Source of the DNA: Phytoactinopolyspora halotolerans
Lineage (GTDB): Bacteria > Actinomycetota > Actinomycetes > Jiangellales > Jiangellaceae
Reading direction: 5' to 3'
Length of the DNA: 64,000 nt
Assembly (NCBI RefSeq): GCF_010550675.1
Contig: NZ_JAAGOA010000032.1
Coordinates: forward strand, 1 to 64,000
The notes under the pieces were generated by a model. The model did not search any database, was not told the DNA's origin, and was given only the letters and a program-made list of their open reading frames with translations. This document shows positions 42,738 to 52,739 of this stretch, one piece after another. Each line of letters begins with the position of its first letter. Positions within the stretch are counted from its first letter, which is position 1. The position numbers and the translations under genes are program-made.

Positions 42738-44003
42738 GTGGACCTACGGAAGCATCTCTTCGACGACGTCCTGGCGTGGTGGCTCACGCGGGGACCCGAC
42801 GACCAGTACGGCGGGGTCTTCACCTGCTGGGACAACCACGGCTCCCGGCTCCTGTCCACCGACAAGTACACCTGGTCACAAGGACGGTGGGTCTGGCTGC
42901 TCGCCGCGACGGCGGATGCCATGCGACGCGAGCCGGCGCCGGATGGATCGGCGGTGACGGTCGAACGATGTCTGACCGAAGCCCGGTCCACGGCCCGGCT
43001 CCTGCGTGCGGGCGCCGTGCAGCCAGACCATTCGACCGTGTACGTCACTGACCGTACCGGCGCGGCGTTCGAACCGTCGCCGGGATCGGGGCTGTCGACA
43101 AGCGTGTTCGCCGACTGCTTCGTCGCGCTCGGGTTCGCCCGGTTGGCGCAGGTCGACCGCGACGAGGAACTCGGCGCGCTCGCAGAACTGATCCTGCTTT
43201 CCGCCGCCGGAAGAATCGACGACGGCACCGCACGTACCGACCCGTACCCCGTGCACCCGGCGTTCGCCTCGTTCGCGCTCCCGATGATCCAGCTCGGCAC
43301 CGCCACCGAGGTCTATCAGGCGACGGGTTCCGACGCCTCCGCACAGATGACGGCCGACGCCGTACGGACGCTCGTCGGCCGGTTCCGGAACGCGGACGAC
43401 AGAGCCGACTTGTGCGAACAGCCGCCCCGGCAGGACGGGTTCGCTGACACGCTGCTGGCGCGCCACCGGGCGCCCGGGCATGCGCTGGAGTGTCTGTGGT
43501 TCCTGGTACACGCGATCAACGCCGTCCCGGCCGCCGCACAGGCGTTGACGGACGCGGAGCTGGGGCCGGAGTGGATATGCGAATCGGCTCGCCGGTCGCT
43601 CGCACTCGGCTGGGACGACGAGCATGGCGGGCTGTTGCGATACGCCGACGCCGACGGCGGTCCCCCACGTGGTCGGCTGCTGGACGACCCGTACGAACGA
43701 CTGGTGACCGAGACGTGGGACACCAAACTGTGGTGGCCGCATGCGGAGGCTTTGTACACCACGGCGCTGCTCTCCACCACTTACGGAGACGCCGACCTGA
43801 GTCGGTGGCATGAACGCCTGGCGCGCTACACGTTCTCGGTCTTCCCGGCGGGCCCAGGCCAGGAATGGATCCAGATCCGGGACCGGGCGGGGGCGCCACT
43901 GGACCGCACGGTGGCGCTCCCCGTGAAGGATCCCTTCCACATCGCCCGAGCTCTGTTGCTACTCATCGATCTCGAATCTCCTCACCGCCGGCCGGCCGCC
44001 TAG
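42738..44003 (+). CDS. N-acylglucosamine 2-epimerase (AGE) family isomerase
   Basis: 421 residues. GTG start with GGAAG upstream. The (alpha/alpha)6 barrel is indicated by repeated Trp/Tyr helices. Active-site signatures are RHRAPGHALECLWFL, with the catalytic His, and the later TKLWWPHAEALY. Enzymes of this fold interconvert GlcNAc/ManNAc, glucose/mannose or disaccharides such as cellobiose. No signal peptide, so it works inside. The neighbouring toroid protein and lyase suggest a sugar released from the same polymer. Specificity cannot be read. Confidence 0.92.
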   Translation: MDLRKHLFDDVLAWWLTRGPDDQYGGVFTCWDNHGSRLLSTDKYTWSQGRWVWLLAATADAMRREPAPDGSAVTVERCLTEARSTARLLRAGAVQPDHSTVYVTDRTGAAFEPSPGSGLSTSVFADCFVALGFARLAQVDRDEELGALAELILLSAAGRIDDGTARTDPYPVHPAFASFALPMIQLGTATEVYQATGSDASAQMTADAVRTLVGRFRNADDRADLCEQPPRQDGFADTLLARHRAPGHALECLWFLVHAINAVPAAAQALTDAELGPEWICESARRSLALGWDDEHGGLLRYADADGGPPRGRLLDDPYERLVTETWDTKLWWPHAEALYTTALLSTTYGDADLSRWHERLARYTFSVFPAGPGQEWIQIRDRAGAPLDRTVALPVKDPFHIARALLLLIDLESPHRRPAA

Positions 44004-44157
44004 GGCAGCCAGGCTTGACGGACAGGGCCAGCACGAGGAGGAGCGCCTCACCTCTGACCCAACGGCGATCCGGTGACCGCACAGGATGTCGAGCGCACAC
44101 ACCGACGGCTGCTCGCCAAGGACGCGTCCGCAGGCTCACCCCACGTCACATCAAGTT

Positions 44158-44190
44158 ACTAACGTTGATGATAGTATCTTAAACGTTAGT
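44158..44190. promoter_or_regulatory. 9-bp inverted repeat ACTAACGTT...AACGTTAGT before the DUF234 ATPase
   Basis: Perfect arms at 44158-44166 and 44182-44190, 15-base spacer. The spacer contains an AT-rich TAGTAT that looks like a -10 box, so a bound dimer would cover the promoter. The repeat is 25 bases upstream of the GTG at 44216. The regulator is not encoded next to it. Confidence 0.7.
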
Positions 44191-44215
44191 CTCTGACCCT
44201 TCGAACGGAGGCGGT

Positions 44216-45634
44216 GTGATCGACTTCGTCGGCCGCGATGACGAGCTGAGTCAGCTTTCCTGGCTTTTCGACCAGGTGCGAGATGCTGTCGGCGGCCGCG
44301 AACCCGGACAGTGTGTCCAGATGCGCGGCCGCCGACGGATTGGCAAGTCGAGCCTGGTGGAGGAGTTTCTCCGTCGAGCCGATGTTCCCGCGGTCTTCTT
44401 CACAGCCGAGCGGCGATCCGCCGAGGACGAGCTCGGGTCATTCTGGCGCACGGTTGTTGACTCCGGCGTCGACCAACGCGGCCTTGCCAGCGCCATCGCC
44501 CCTCACGACTGGAGCGGAGCCTTCCAAACCCTGGCTCTGGTTCTTCCCGACGACCAACCGACCGTGGTCGTCATCGACGAACTCCCCTACCTGATCGACC
44601 AGGTAGATGCGTTCGAAGGCATACTTCAGAAGGCCTGGGACAGGGAGCTCAGCCGCAAGCCCGTTCTGCTGATTCTGGTCGGCTCCGACCTGGGAATGAT
44701 GGAGGCTCTGAACCAGTACGATCGCCCGTTCCACCAACGGGGCCGCGAAATGGTCGTCGGGCCGCTGAATCCCGCGGATGTTGCTCGAATGCTGGAACTC
44801 GACGCGGCGGACGCCTTCGATGCGACGCTCGTCACCGGAGGGCTCCCCCTGATCTGCGCAGAGTGGGAGCGAGGAGCGACGCCCTGGGACTATCTCGAGA
44901 GCGCCCTGAGCAACCCGCTGTCCGCGCTGCTTGTCTCGGCCGAGCGAGTCCTCGCCGCGGAGTTCCCACCCTCACTGCAAGCCCGACACGTACTAGGAGC
45001 GATCGGCAGCGGCGAACGCACATTCACCAATATCGCGCGTGCTGCCGGCGACATCCCACAGATGTCACTCAACCGCGCCCTTGACCTTCTTCGCAGCAAA
45101 CGCATCGTCGATGCTGATCTCCCACTATCCAACCGGCCATCCAAGGAGCGTCGTTATCGCGTATCGGATCCCTACCTCCAGTTCTGGTTCACCTTCATCG
45201 AGCCGAACCTGAGCCTGATCGAGCGGCGCCGTCCGGATCTGGCACTGGAACGCGTCCGCCGGCATTGGACGACGTGGCGCGGTCGCGCTGTCGAGCCCCT
45301 CGTCCGGAAGTCGCTGGCACGGCTCCTGCCCGCCCAGGGCATACCGGCAGCAGCCGAGGTCGGAGCCTATTGGACACGTTCCAACGACGTCGAGATCGAC
45401 ATCGTGGGCGCGGACCGTGGCCCCGTCGCCACGCACATATACTTCGTCGGCTCGATCAAGTGGCTCGACCAACGCCCGTTCGATCTTCACGACCTGGGCG
45501 AGCTAGCCCTGCACCGGGGTCGCTTGCCGGGAGCCGAGGAGCACACGCCCCTCCTCGCTGTCTCACGCAGCGGCGTGACAGTCGACGGACTCGCGTCGTT
45601 CGACCCCGAAGATCTCGTCGCAGCGTGGACGTGA
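44216..45634 (+). CDS. DUF234-type AAA-like ATPase
   Basis: 472 residues, GTG start after GGAGG. The family has an N-terminal STAND/archaeal-type ATPase domain: Walker A QMRGRRRIGKSSLVEEFL (residues 36-53) and Walker B TVVVIDELPYLI (about 119-130). A winged-helix-like middle (AAGDIPQMSLNRALDLLRSKRIV) and a C-terminal DUF234 nuclease-like region (EVGAYWTRSNDVEIDIVGAD) follow. The last segment has the D-x(n)-E-x-D pattern of PD-(D/E)xK folds (NDVEIDIV). Function is unknown, with suggestions of defence, toxin or DNA-related roles in this broad group. It is unrelated to its sugar-gene neighbours. Confidence 0.85.
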   Translation: MIDFVGRDDELSQLSWLFDQVRDAVGGREPGQCVQMRGRRRIGKSSLVEEFLRRADVPAVFFTAERRSAEDELGSFWRTVVDSGVDQRGLASAIAPHDWSGAFQTLALVLPDDQPTVVVIDELPYLIDQVDAFEGILQKAWDRELSRKPVLLILVGSDLGMMEALNQYDRPFHQRGREMVVGPLNPADVARMLELDAADAFDATLVTGGLPLICAEWERGATPWDYLESALSNPLSALLVSAERVLAAEFPPSLQARHVLGAIGSGERTFTNIARAAGDIPQMSLNRALDLLRSKRIVDADLPLSNRPSKERRYRVSDPYLQFWFTFIEPNLSLIERRRPDLALERVRRHWTTWRGRAVEPLVRKSLARLLPAQGIPAAAEVGAYWTRSNDVEIDIVGADRGPVATHIYFVGSIKWLDQRPFDLHDLGELALHRGRLPGAEEHTPLLAVSRSGVTVDGLASFDPEDLVAAWT

Positions 45635-45651
45635 CGCTTCCTCGCTTCGTT

Positions 45652-48600
45652 TCAGGCCGCCGACCACTCGCGGGTCAGCGGTATGGACACCCGGGCACCG
45701 CGTTCGACGTCGTAACGGAATCCCTGCTCGAAGTCCTCGGGATCGACATAGCCGCGGATCAGGGTGACGTCGCCGATGTCGAGTACCACGCGGTTTCCCT
45801 TCCTCGGGCGCACGCCGCGGATGCGGTAGACGGCGTTGCGCTCGCCGTCGTTCTCGACGTAGACGTCCGCACCGGCAAGCACGCCCGGGTAACCGCCGCG
45901 CAGATCGGAGAGGTTGTCCAGCTCGACCGTGAGCAGGTTCGTGTGGCTCAGCTCGGTGGTGAAGTCCTCCAGCGTGCCGGTCAGCGCCGCCGGCCGGTCC
46001 GACAGCGCCGGGATCCCGGCCAGCTCGTCGGCGCCGTGCGTGAAGCCGTACTCGACGGCGCCATCGCGCCAGGAGCATACACCGAACGCGCCGCGGAAGG
46101 TGAACCGGCCGTCCACGCGGAGCTTGACATCCGGCCGGGCACAGCTGATCACGTAGTCGGTGCGGCCGTCGGCCAGGTCGACCTTGACGGCCGCGACCTC
46201 GTGGTCGGCCACGGCGCCGTCGATCGCGGTCACCTCCACGCGCTCGACCGCCGCGATGCTCGCGGTGCCGACGTACGGCTCCAGCACGGAGATGAACTGG
46301 CTCACCAGCTCCTCCTCTGAGTGCCGGTGCGAGATCACGTAGCGCAGTGACTCCGGGTTTCCGGGCTTGTTGCGTGGTGGGACACCGTCGGCCAGCGCGA
46401 CATCGTCCGCATCGTGCAGCGCGTGCATGCGCAGATGCAGGTCCTCCGGCGCGCCGACGTCATAGGTGTCGACGACGGACCAGTCGACGCTGAACGCCGA
46501 CGGCGGGGCCTCGTCCCGCTCGACATTGCCCAACCAATCGAATCCGTTGACGCCCGGGCGTTGCGGCGCCTCCGGCGGTGGCGGTGCGATGCCCGGCCCC
46601 GCGTAGCTCCCCTCGACCCGGGCGTCGACGGCGAAGTGGTCCGAATTCGAATCGACCTGCCAGGCGGTGGAGTCCGGGTCCTCGAAGCCACCGTTCTCGA
46701 CGGTGGCCCCGGTGAGGGAGACATCGTCGAAGAGGACCATCACGCCGAAGTTGCCGACACCGCGCTTCTCGTAGACGCGAAGCGTCAGGGTGGCCGTCGT
46801 CTTGCCGGCGAGCTGCTCCGTGACATCGGCGGTGAGCTCCGCCCACTCGCCACCGCCGGCGACGTCTCGCTCGGCGACGACGGCGTCGTCGATGAGCACC
46901 TGGATGACGTGGTACCCGGCTGTGCCGCCGGTGTAGTCGTCGCGCACCCGGACCGCCAATTGATGCGATTCGGCGGCCTCGACCGTGATCTCCTGCGTCA
47001 ACGCACCGTAATCGCCCGCGCGGGACGGTGTGCGCCACGGATAGGTGATCCGCCCTGCCGCACCGGCCTGCGGCACCAGTGCCAGCCCGTCGGCGGTGGC
47101 GGCGCCCTCCGCCGCGTGGAAGCTGAACCGGTGGTCACGCCCGCCGACGACGCGGAACACGTCCACCGTGTAGGAGTTCGCCGCGTTCACCGCGACCTGC
47201 GCCGTCACCCGCCGATAGACGCTGGTCTGCGGGTACACGCGAGGCGCCGCGATGTCGACCATCTGGACGCGATCCGTGGCGCCGAACCCACGCGGGATCG
47301 ACACCCATTGGAGGCCCTGTGGTGCGGCATCGACCACCACCGTGTTGTGCGCGATGGTGTTAGCGGTCCACTCGTGCCGCCGGGCACCGTTGTCCGCGTA
47401 CTCGGGGTATCCGAGGTCCGGCGCCAGGTCCACGCCGTATCCGTAGAGCCCGAGGTTGAGGGTGCCCCGGTGCCCGTGGCCGCCGCTGCGGCCGTAGTAG
47501 ATCCAGGCAGCCCGGGCGTGTTCGGGGTCTCCCGCCCGGAGCGCCGCGAAGCCGAATCCGGTGAGGTTCTCACTGGGGAGGTCGAGCGTACCGTGCTCGG
47601 CGATGGCGTCGGCGATGCGCTCCTGGGTGCCGGAGACATCGAGAGCGAAGACGTCGCTGTAGAGCTGGTCCACGTCGCCGTCGCCGACGATGTAGGCGAG
47701 CTGCGCATGCTCGATGTCGCCGTAGCGCTCGAACGCGGCGACGTGGTCGTTCGTCGAGCCGAACAGGCCCGGCTTGCCGGTCTGCCCGGAGTCGCCAATC
47801 GACGGGGTGTAAGCCCCGAGCATCGGCAGCCGGTAGCGCATCTGGAACATCTTGCTGTACTTGGGATGCTCGTAGAGGTCGGCTTGCGGATAACGGGTGT
47901 AGCCGGCCAGCACGTCGGCGACGCTCTGGACGTGGCCGATCCACAGCCGGTTGTAGCCTGGGGCACCCTCGTCTCCGGATCCGTCCCGGTCGACCTTGTC
48001 CACCAGGGTCTGGTAGAAGGCGCCGCCGGTGACGTGGTACTCCGGATCCCTGACCCGGCCGCCGCTGGCGAAGACGAAGTCGATCCACGCCGGGGAGGCG
48101 TCCGGATCATCGAGGACGACGGCGGCCGCGGCGAGGGTGTGCTGGTGCATGCCGAAGTTGCCGAAGATCTTCGCGCTGAGTACGCCTTTACAGGTCTCGC
48201 GCAGCACGCCGTTCTCCACATTCAGCCGGATGTCATCCACCGACTCCTTGGGCGGCAGCCCGTGCTCCTGCGCCTTGTCCCGGAGGAACGGGACGACGTC
48301 GGCCGTGTCGGCGTCGGCGATGGCCGGGAAGAACGCGTCGTAGGCGTAGATGTAGTCGCGGATCAGCCCGGTCTCCCAGATGCAGCCGACCACCCGGCCG
48401 TTGCCGCTGAGCCCATCGGAGTGGAAGTAGCCGTCCTCGCGTTTGTACGGCTCGGTGTCCATGGACGGGTACAGGTCGGCGACCCGGTCCAGCAGGATCA
48501 ACCCGGCCCTGGCGTACCGGGGTTCGCCGGTGTAGAGGTACGCATCGCGCAGTGCCCTGATGCCGCTGGTCAGCCCTCCGCCGTCGAGCACGTTGTACCA

Positions 48601-49320
48601 GAGCGCCCAGTGGACGTAGTAGGCGATGAACGTCCAATTGTCACCGTTGTCGTCGATCCAGCCGAAGCCGTCGTCGACGCCCCACGTCTCGCCTCGCTCC
48701 GGGTAGAGCTCGTTGACCAGCAGGCTCTCGTCGGCGAGCGAACGGTCGAACTCGCCGCGCTCGTTCAGTCCGCTGCGGTAGAAGGCGCCGAAGTCGTTGG
48801 TGGGGAAGACGTAGTCGCTGGACGGGTCGGTCAGCTTCCACGGCTGCTCGAAGACGTCCATCCGCCACGGGTAATTGCCGTACTGGTAGATGTCCTGCCC
48901 GGTGATCGGCGAACCCAGGTCTTGGTTGACGGCGTAGCTGCGGGGCAGCCCCTGGCCCGTGGGTAATGCCCACAGCCAGTCGTCACCGGCGTCGAGGTAG
49001 GGCTGGGCGGTGGCGACCGCGTCGTCGCGGAGTTTCGCCGCCCAGGCGTGGTCGGCGACGTTGCGCCGCGCGGCGTCTACCTTGTCGGGCGTATAGAACG
49101 TCGCGGCCGTCTTGGTCGGACGGTCCGCGGGGTCGTGGGGAAGATCGGCGGCGGTGTCGCGGACGGCGGGCATGGAGCGGCCGAACGCGGCGTGGGGCGT
49201 GATGCCGGCGAGGATGCCGGTGGCGCCGGCCAGTCCGGCGGTTCGCAGCACGGATCGGCGGGTCCACAGGGATCGGCGGGGTCCACGGGTCCAGGCAGGT
49301 CTGATTCCAGGTTCGTCCAT
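45652..49320 (-). CDS. Tat-exported heparinase II/III-like polysaccharide lyase
   Basis: 1222 residues. ATG 49320 with GGGAG seven bases upstream. The Tat signal TRRSVLRTAG is at residues 20-29. Residues 60-560 form a helical toroid. The heparinase II/III core follows with GRSGGHGHRGTLNLGLYGYG (about 607-626), the LGYPEYADNG strand and NTIAHNTVVVDAAPQ (about 655-670). A beta-sandwich insert (about 755-920, with QVLIDDAVVAERDVAGG and DDVSLTGATVENGGFEDP) interrupts the beta domain, which resumes at PESLRYVISHRHSEEEL. Lyases of this type cleave uronic-acid polymers such as heparan, alginate or ulvan-like chains by elimination. The exact target is unknown. Confidence 0.88.
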   Translation of the reverse strand: MDEPGIRPAWTRGPRRSLWTRRSVLRTAGLAGATGILAGITPHAAFGRSMPAVRDTAADLPHDPADRPTKTAATFYTPDKVDAARRNVADHAWAAKLRDDAVATAQPYLDAGDDWLWALPTGQGLPRSYAVNQDLGSPITGQDIYQYGNYPWRMDVFEQPWKLTDPSSDYVFPTNDFGAFYRSGLNERGEFDRSLADESLLVNELYPERGETWGVDDGFGWIDDNGDNWTFIAYYVHWALWYNVLDGGGLTSGIRALRDAYLYTGEPRYARAGLILLDRVADLYPSMDTEPYKREDGYFHSDGLSGNGRVVGCIWETGLIRDYIYAYDAFFPAIADADTADVVPFLRDKAQEHGLPPKESVDDIRLNVENGVLRETCKGVLSAKIFGNFGMHQHTLAAAAVVLDDPDASPAWIDFVFASGGRVRDPEYHVTGGAFYQTLVDKVDRDGSGDEGAPGYNRLWIGHVQSVADVLAGYTRYPQADLYEHPKYSKMFQMRYRLPMLGAYTPSIGDSGQTGKPGLFGSTNDHVAAFERYGDIEHAQLAYIVGDGDVDQLYSDVFALDVSGTQERIADAIAEHGTLDLPSENLTGFGFAALRAGDPEHARAAWIYYGRSGGHGHRGTLNLGLYGYGVDLAPDLGYPEYADNGARRHEWTANTIAHNTVVVDAAPQGLQWVSIPRGFGATDRVQMVDIAAPRVYPQTSVYRRVTAQVAVNAANSYTVDVFRVVGGRDHRFSFHAAEGAATADGLALVPQAGAAGRITYPWRTPSRAGDYGALTQEITVEAAESHQLAVRVRDDYTGGTAGYHVIQVLIDDAVVAERDVAGGGEWAELTADVTEQLAGKTTATLTLRVYEKRGVGNFGVMVLFDDVSLTGATVENGGFEDPDSTAWQVDSNSDHFAVDARVEGSYAGPGIAPPPPEAPQRPGVNGFDWLGNVERDEAPPSAFSVDWSVVDTYDVGAPEDLHLRMHALHDADDVALADGVPPRNKPGNPESLRYVISHRHSEEELVSQFISVLEPYVGTASIAAVERVEVTAIDGAVADHEVAAVKVDLADGRTDYVISCARPDVKLRVDGRFTFRGAFGVCSWRDGAVEYGFTHGADELAGIPALSDRPAALTGTLEDFTTELSHTNLLTVELDNLSDLRGGYPGVLAGADVYVENDGERNAVYRIRGVRPRKGNRVVLDIGDVTLIRGYVDPEDFEQGFRYDVERGARVSIPLTREWSAA

Positions 49321-49533
49321 GACGAGGCTCCCAGGGGCTGTGGAGTGGAGCGTGCTATCGGGCGGGGCTCATGGTCGGCATGTCGTCTGCCACTGGTCCG
49401 GCATTCCGTCGGCGACGTCGTCGAGCCGTCTCGATCTGGCCACGATCACGTCCTCCCTCCGGAACGCCGCGGCGCCACTCGGCCGCTACGTGAGCTGGAG
49501 TGATAATTTCGGCCTGTAAGAAACGATGTTGAA

Positions 49534-49558
49534 GCATGACCGTATAGGCGGGTCATGC
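49534..49558. promoter_or_regulatory. 8-bp inverted repeat GCATGACC...GGTCATGC
   Basis: Perfect arms at 49534-49541 and 49551-49558 with a nine-base spacer, in the region upstream of the lyase gene (start 49320). Candidate operator; binding protein unknown. A hairpin in the lyase leader is an alternative, though it is 214 bases from the start. Confidence 0.5.
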
Positions 49559-49750
49559 CGATGTCAATGTCCGAGCGACTCGCTTCTCTGCGCGGGCCGG
49601 CCCCCTGGCGCGGCATACGCCGCATGGCTGGCCTCGGTTGACGTTGTTCTCGGCGTATGGAGTCCGGGTGTAGCCCAGTCGAGCGGCCGCCGTCGCCCAG
49701 CAGAATCAGTCATACGGAGCCGCCGAGACCATTTTGTTTCCCGGAGGGCG

Positions 49751-49831
49751 TTGACATCGTTCCAGGTACAGAAATAAAGTCCAGCTACAAATTTAGCCAT
49801 CGGGCAGCCGAAAATATTGCAACAAGGTTGC
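49751..49831 (+). promoter_or_regulatory. Importer promoter with downstream operator-like repeat
   Basis: TTGACA (49751-49756), 18 bases, then TAAAGT (49775-49780) as a -10-like box. GCAAC-AAG-GTTGC at 49819-49831 is an inverted repeat placed about 32 bases beyond the predicted transcript start, where a regulator could block elongation. The importer start codon is at 49887. The regulator at 55583, in the same operon, is a candidate ligand-controlled factor. Confidence 0.6.
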
Positions 49832-49886
49832 CGCCCAGTGTCGTACCTTGCAGCGGTGCGACACCCGTGAAGGAAGAGGTGCACCG

Positions 49887-51719
49887 ATGGGAGCAGGCGA
49901 GAACTCGAGCCTCAAGCCATGGCCCGGCGCAACCCGACGAGAGTTTCTGCGCGTCTCCGGCCTGGTCGGACTCGCCGTCGGCGGCGGATGGACACTGTCC
50001 GGTTGCGGCCTCACAGGTGAGGACGACGGATCGCCCGCCGCGGACACGGACGGCGACGGAGGAGGAGGTGATGGCGGCGGTGCCAAGGTATTGCGGATGA
50101 CCTTCGTCCCGGTTGAGGTGCTCGACCCGCAGATCATCACCAATGGCATGTGGATCCTGACCCGGGGCATCCTAGAAGGCTTGGTGGTCCAGAACGAGGA
50201 AGGCACCGACGTCGTTCCCGCCACCGCGGAGAGCTGGGACGTCTCCGACGACGCGCTGACCTACACCTTCCATATCCGGCAAGACGCGAAGTGGTCCAAC
50301 GGCGATCCTGTCACCGCGCAGGACTTCGAGCGCACCTACCAGCGGCTGCTCACGCCCAGCAGCGGCGGCGCCGGCGGCACCACGCTCGGGCAGAACTCGT
50401 ACCAGGCCACCACCGGCATCAAGGGCGCACTCGCCTATCTCGGTGGTGCGACGGAAGACTGGTCCGACGTCGGGGTCCAAGCCACCGGCGACCACGAACT
50501 CGTCCTGACTCTGGAGAGCCCGAACCCGGACTTCCTGCTGGCCATGACCCACCCCGCGCTGTTGCCGCTACATATGGACAGTGTCGACGAGATGCCGGAC
50601 GAGTGGCAGGTGCCGCCCAACTTCATCTCCAACGGCCCCTACGCGGTGGACAGCTTCGTCGCCAACTCCAGCATCGGACTGTCGCCGAACGAGGAGTATT
50701 GGGATCGGGAAGCCGTGACGCTCGATGCGATCGACATCCAACAGGTGGACCCCGGTGCCAGCGCGGGAACTCTGACCGTGCCGTACGAGAACAACGAGAC
50801 CGACATCCTGCCGATCGAGGCGGCGGATGTGCTCCGCTTCCAGCAGGACCCGGAGCTGTCCGACCACCTGCAAGAGATCGACACGTACAGCGTGGGATAT
50901 CTGGCGAAGCTGCGCAGCGAGCACCCGGCCCTCGAAGACGTGCGCGTGCGCAGAGCCCTGTCCCTCTCCCTGGACCGGGCCACCCTCGCCAGCGTGCTGC
51001 CCGGCGGCCGGCCCGGCCTGTCGCTGCCGCACGATCAGGTTGCGGGTTGGGACGAGAGCCTGGCGGTCGAGGAGAACCTGGACGAGGCGAAACAGTTGCT
51101 CGCCGACGCCGGGTATCCCGACGGCGATGGACTTCCCCAGGTGCGCATCCTGCACGGAGCGGATTCACCAGTGGTGGACGCGGTGATCGACCAGTGGAAG
51201 AACCGGCTCGGCATCGACGCACTCAATGACCGGGTCGAGGCCGGCGTCTACGTCGAACGACGCTGGGCCGTCCAAGAAGGCGACTACATCGGCTACTACT
51301 GGGGAACCTTCGCCGGGCTACCGACGCTGCCCACTTACGTCGGCGCGCTGTGGTCTCCGGCGGATATCCAGAAGTTCAGCCTGCCGGGAGAGGTCTGGCG
51401 CGAATACCAACAGATCGAAGCGGACGAGGACCTCGGCGGGGAAGAAAAGGCACAGCAGCTGACCGCCCTGATCGACGAGCACGCGTCCGAGGGCTCCAAG
51501 CAGATGGCGGACCTGGTGGCGCAGGCCACCGAAGAACTCGACGACGAGGCCAGACGGCAGCTGTACCTGGAGGCTGCCCGGGTCCGAGAGGAGGAGTTCC
51601 TCTATTTCGCCGTGGTGTGGCTGTCCTCCTTCTTCGCGGTGCGGCCCACCGTCACCGGGATGCAATTGCGCAGGTACCCGGACTTCTTCTACCTCAAGCC
51701 GCTCGGGCTCGAAGCCTGA
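49887..51719 (+). CDS. ABC transporter substrate-binding lipoprotein (family 5), Tat-type export
   Basis: 610 residues from ATG 49887; the longer frame from 49848 has no leader. The signal region [14 protein letters not shown] (Arg17-Arg18) fits Tat export and the lipobox LSGCG gives Cys40. An acidic Gly/Asp linker follows. Family-5 motifs include [20 protein letters not shown] and the segment [20 protein letters not shown]. It heads an operon with two permeases and two ATPases. Such systems take up peptides or, in several glycan loci, oligosaccharides; the lyase gene divergent from it favours the latter. Confidence 0.92.
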   Translation: MGAGENSSLKPWPGATRREFLRVSGLVGLAVGGGWTLSGCGLTGEDDGSPAADTDGDGGGGDGGGAKVLRMTFVPVEVLDPQIITNGMWILTRGILEGLVVQNEEGTDVVPATAESWDVSDDALTYTFHIRQDAKWSNGDPVTAQDFERTYQRLLTPSSGGAGGTTLGQNSYQATTGIKGALAYLGGATEDWSDVGVQATGDHELVLTLESPNPDFLLAMTHPALLPLHMDSVDEMPDEWQVPPNFISNGPYAVDSFVANSSIGLSPNEEYWDREAVTLDAIDIQQVDPGASAGTLTVPYENNETDILPIEAADVLRFQQDPELSDHLQEIDTYSVGYLAKLRSEHPALEDVRVRRALSLSLDRATLASVLPGGRPGLSLPHDQVAGWDESLAVEENLDEAKQLLADAGYPDGDGLPQVRILHGADSPVVDAVIDQWKNRLGIDALNDRVEAGVYVERRWAVQEGDYIGYYWGTFAGLPTLPTYVGALWSPADIQKFSLPGEVWREYQQIEADEDLGGEEKAQQLTALIDEHASEGSKQMADLVAQATEELDDEARRQLYLEAARVREEEFLYFAVVWLSSFFAVRPTVTGMQLRRYPDFFYLKPLGLEA

Positions 51720-51737
51720 TCGGCGGGAGGTGCGCGC

Positions 51738-52739
51738 ATGGGCTTGTTGCGGTATCTCGGGAGTCGTGCCGGGCGCCTGGCACTGTCGCTGATAGCGGTC
51801 TCCATCATCACCTTCGGCCTGCTCCAGCTGGCGCCCGGCAACTTCGCCGACATCCAGCGCGTGACCAGCGGCGCCACCAGCATCGCCGGTACCGGCACGG
51901 AATCCATGCTGGCCGAGACACAGGCGCGCTATGGCGAGGGCACACCGGTGGTCGAGCAGTACCTCACCTTCATGCAGGGTGTGGTCACCTGGGACATGGG
52001 CCCCTCGTACCGGTACGCGGGGCGTGCCGTCGAGGACATCATCGAATCCGCGTTCCCGGTCTCGGCGACGCTGGCGGTGCTCGCGGTGCTGCTGGCGTTG
52101 CTCATCGCGATCCCGGCCGGTGTGTACGCCGCGCTGCGGCAGAACTCCAAGTCCGACCACACCACCATGTTCCTGGTGACGCTCGGCCACGCACTGCCGA
52201 ATTACCTCATCGCAGCCTTTCTGATCATCGTCTTCACCGCGTACCTGGGGTGGTTCCCGTCGAGCGGGTGGAGCACGCTGGACCACGTCGTTCTTCCGGT
52301 TGTGGCGCTCTCCCTCGGTCCCGCCGCCGTCCTGGCCCGGTACGTGCGGTCCAGCATGCTGGAGACGCTCCGGGAGGAATACGTGACGGCCGCCCTGGCC
52401 AAGGGTGGCCCGTACCGGACCGTCATCCTCCGGCATGCGCTGCGGAACTCACTGATCCCGCTGGTGACGGTGGTGGGTCCGCTGCTCGCGGCGCTGATGA
52501 CCGGCACCGTCTTCGTCGAGGCGCTGTTCCGGATCCCCGGGCTCGGCTACTACGCGGCCACCGCCGCCGCCAGCCGGGACATGCCGCTGCTGATGGGGAC
52601 CGTGCTGTTCTTCGCGCTGATCATCATGGTGATGAACCTGCTGGTCGACCTCACCTACGGCTTCCTCGACCCACGCATCCGAGCTGAAGGGGGGTGGGGA
52701 CGATCGCGACCGCGGAAAGTCTCGACCCAACCGGCCTGA
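51738..52739 (+). CDS. ABC transporter permease, DppB type
   Basis: 333 residues. First helix GRLALSLIAVSIITFGLLQL, about six helices, and a large extracellular loop near residues 35-100 (ATSIAGTGTESMLAETQARYG). The ATPase-contact loop reads VTAALAKGGPYRTVILRHAL. It starts 18 bases after the binding-protein stop with GGGAGG upstream and overlaps the next gene by 46 bases, so the two must be coupled. The C-tail after DPRIRAEGG is longer than usual by about 15 residues. Confidence 0.92.
   Translation: MGLLRYLGSRAGRLALSLIAVSIITFGLLQLAPGNFADIQRVTSGATSIAGTGTESMLAETQARYGEGTPVVEQYLTFMQGVVTWDMGPSYRYAGRAVEDIIESAFPVSATLAVLAVLLALLIAIPAGVYAALRQNSKSDHTTMFLVTLGHALPNYLIAAFLIIVFTAYLGWFPSSGWSTLDHVVLPVVALSLGPAAVLARYVRSSMLETLREEYVTAALAKGGPYRTVILRHALRNSLIPLVTVVGPLLAALMTGTVFVEALFRIPGLGYYAATAAASRDMPLLMGTVLFFALIIMVMNLLVDLTYGFLDPRIRAEGGWGRSRPRKVSTQPA

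Larger units (their letters stand above)
49321..49886. other. 566-bp divergent region between lyase and importer genes
   Basis: No gene is supported; the open frames here look like shadows of ordinary GC-rich sequence. It holds the inverted repeat at 49534-49558, a rightward promoter with TTGACA at 49751 and an operator-like repeat at 49819-49831, listed separately. The final 100 bases are distinctly AT-rich compared with the rest of the window. Confidence 0.6.

Noticed and set aside
46414-48966. 850-codon open frame on the plus strand opposite the lyase gene
   Set aside because: It lacks a leader and its residues are rich in Arg, Val, Gly and Asp, as expected from antisense of a high-GC gene; the minus-strand frame has clear Tat, lyase and sandwich motifs.
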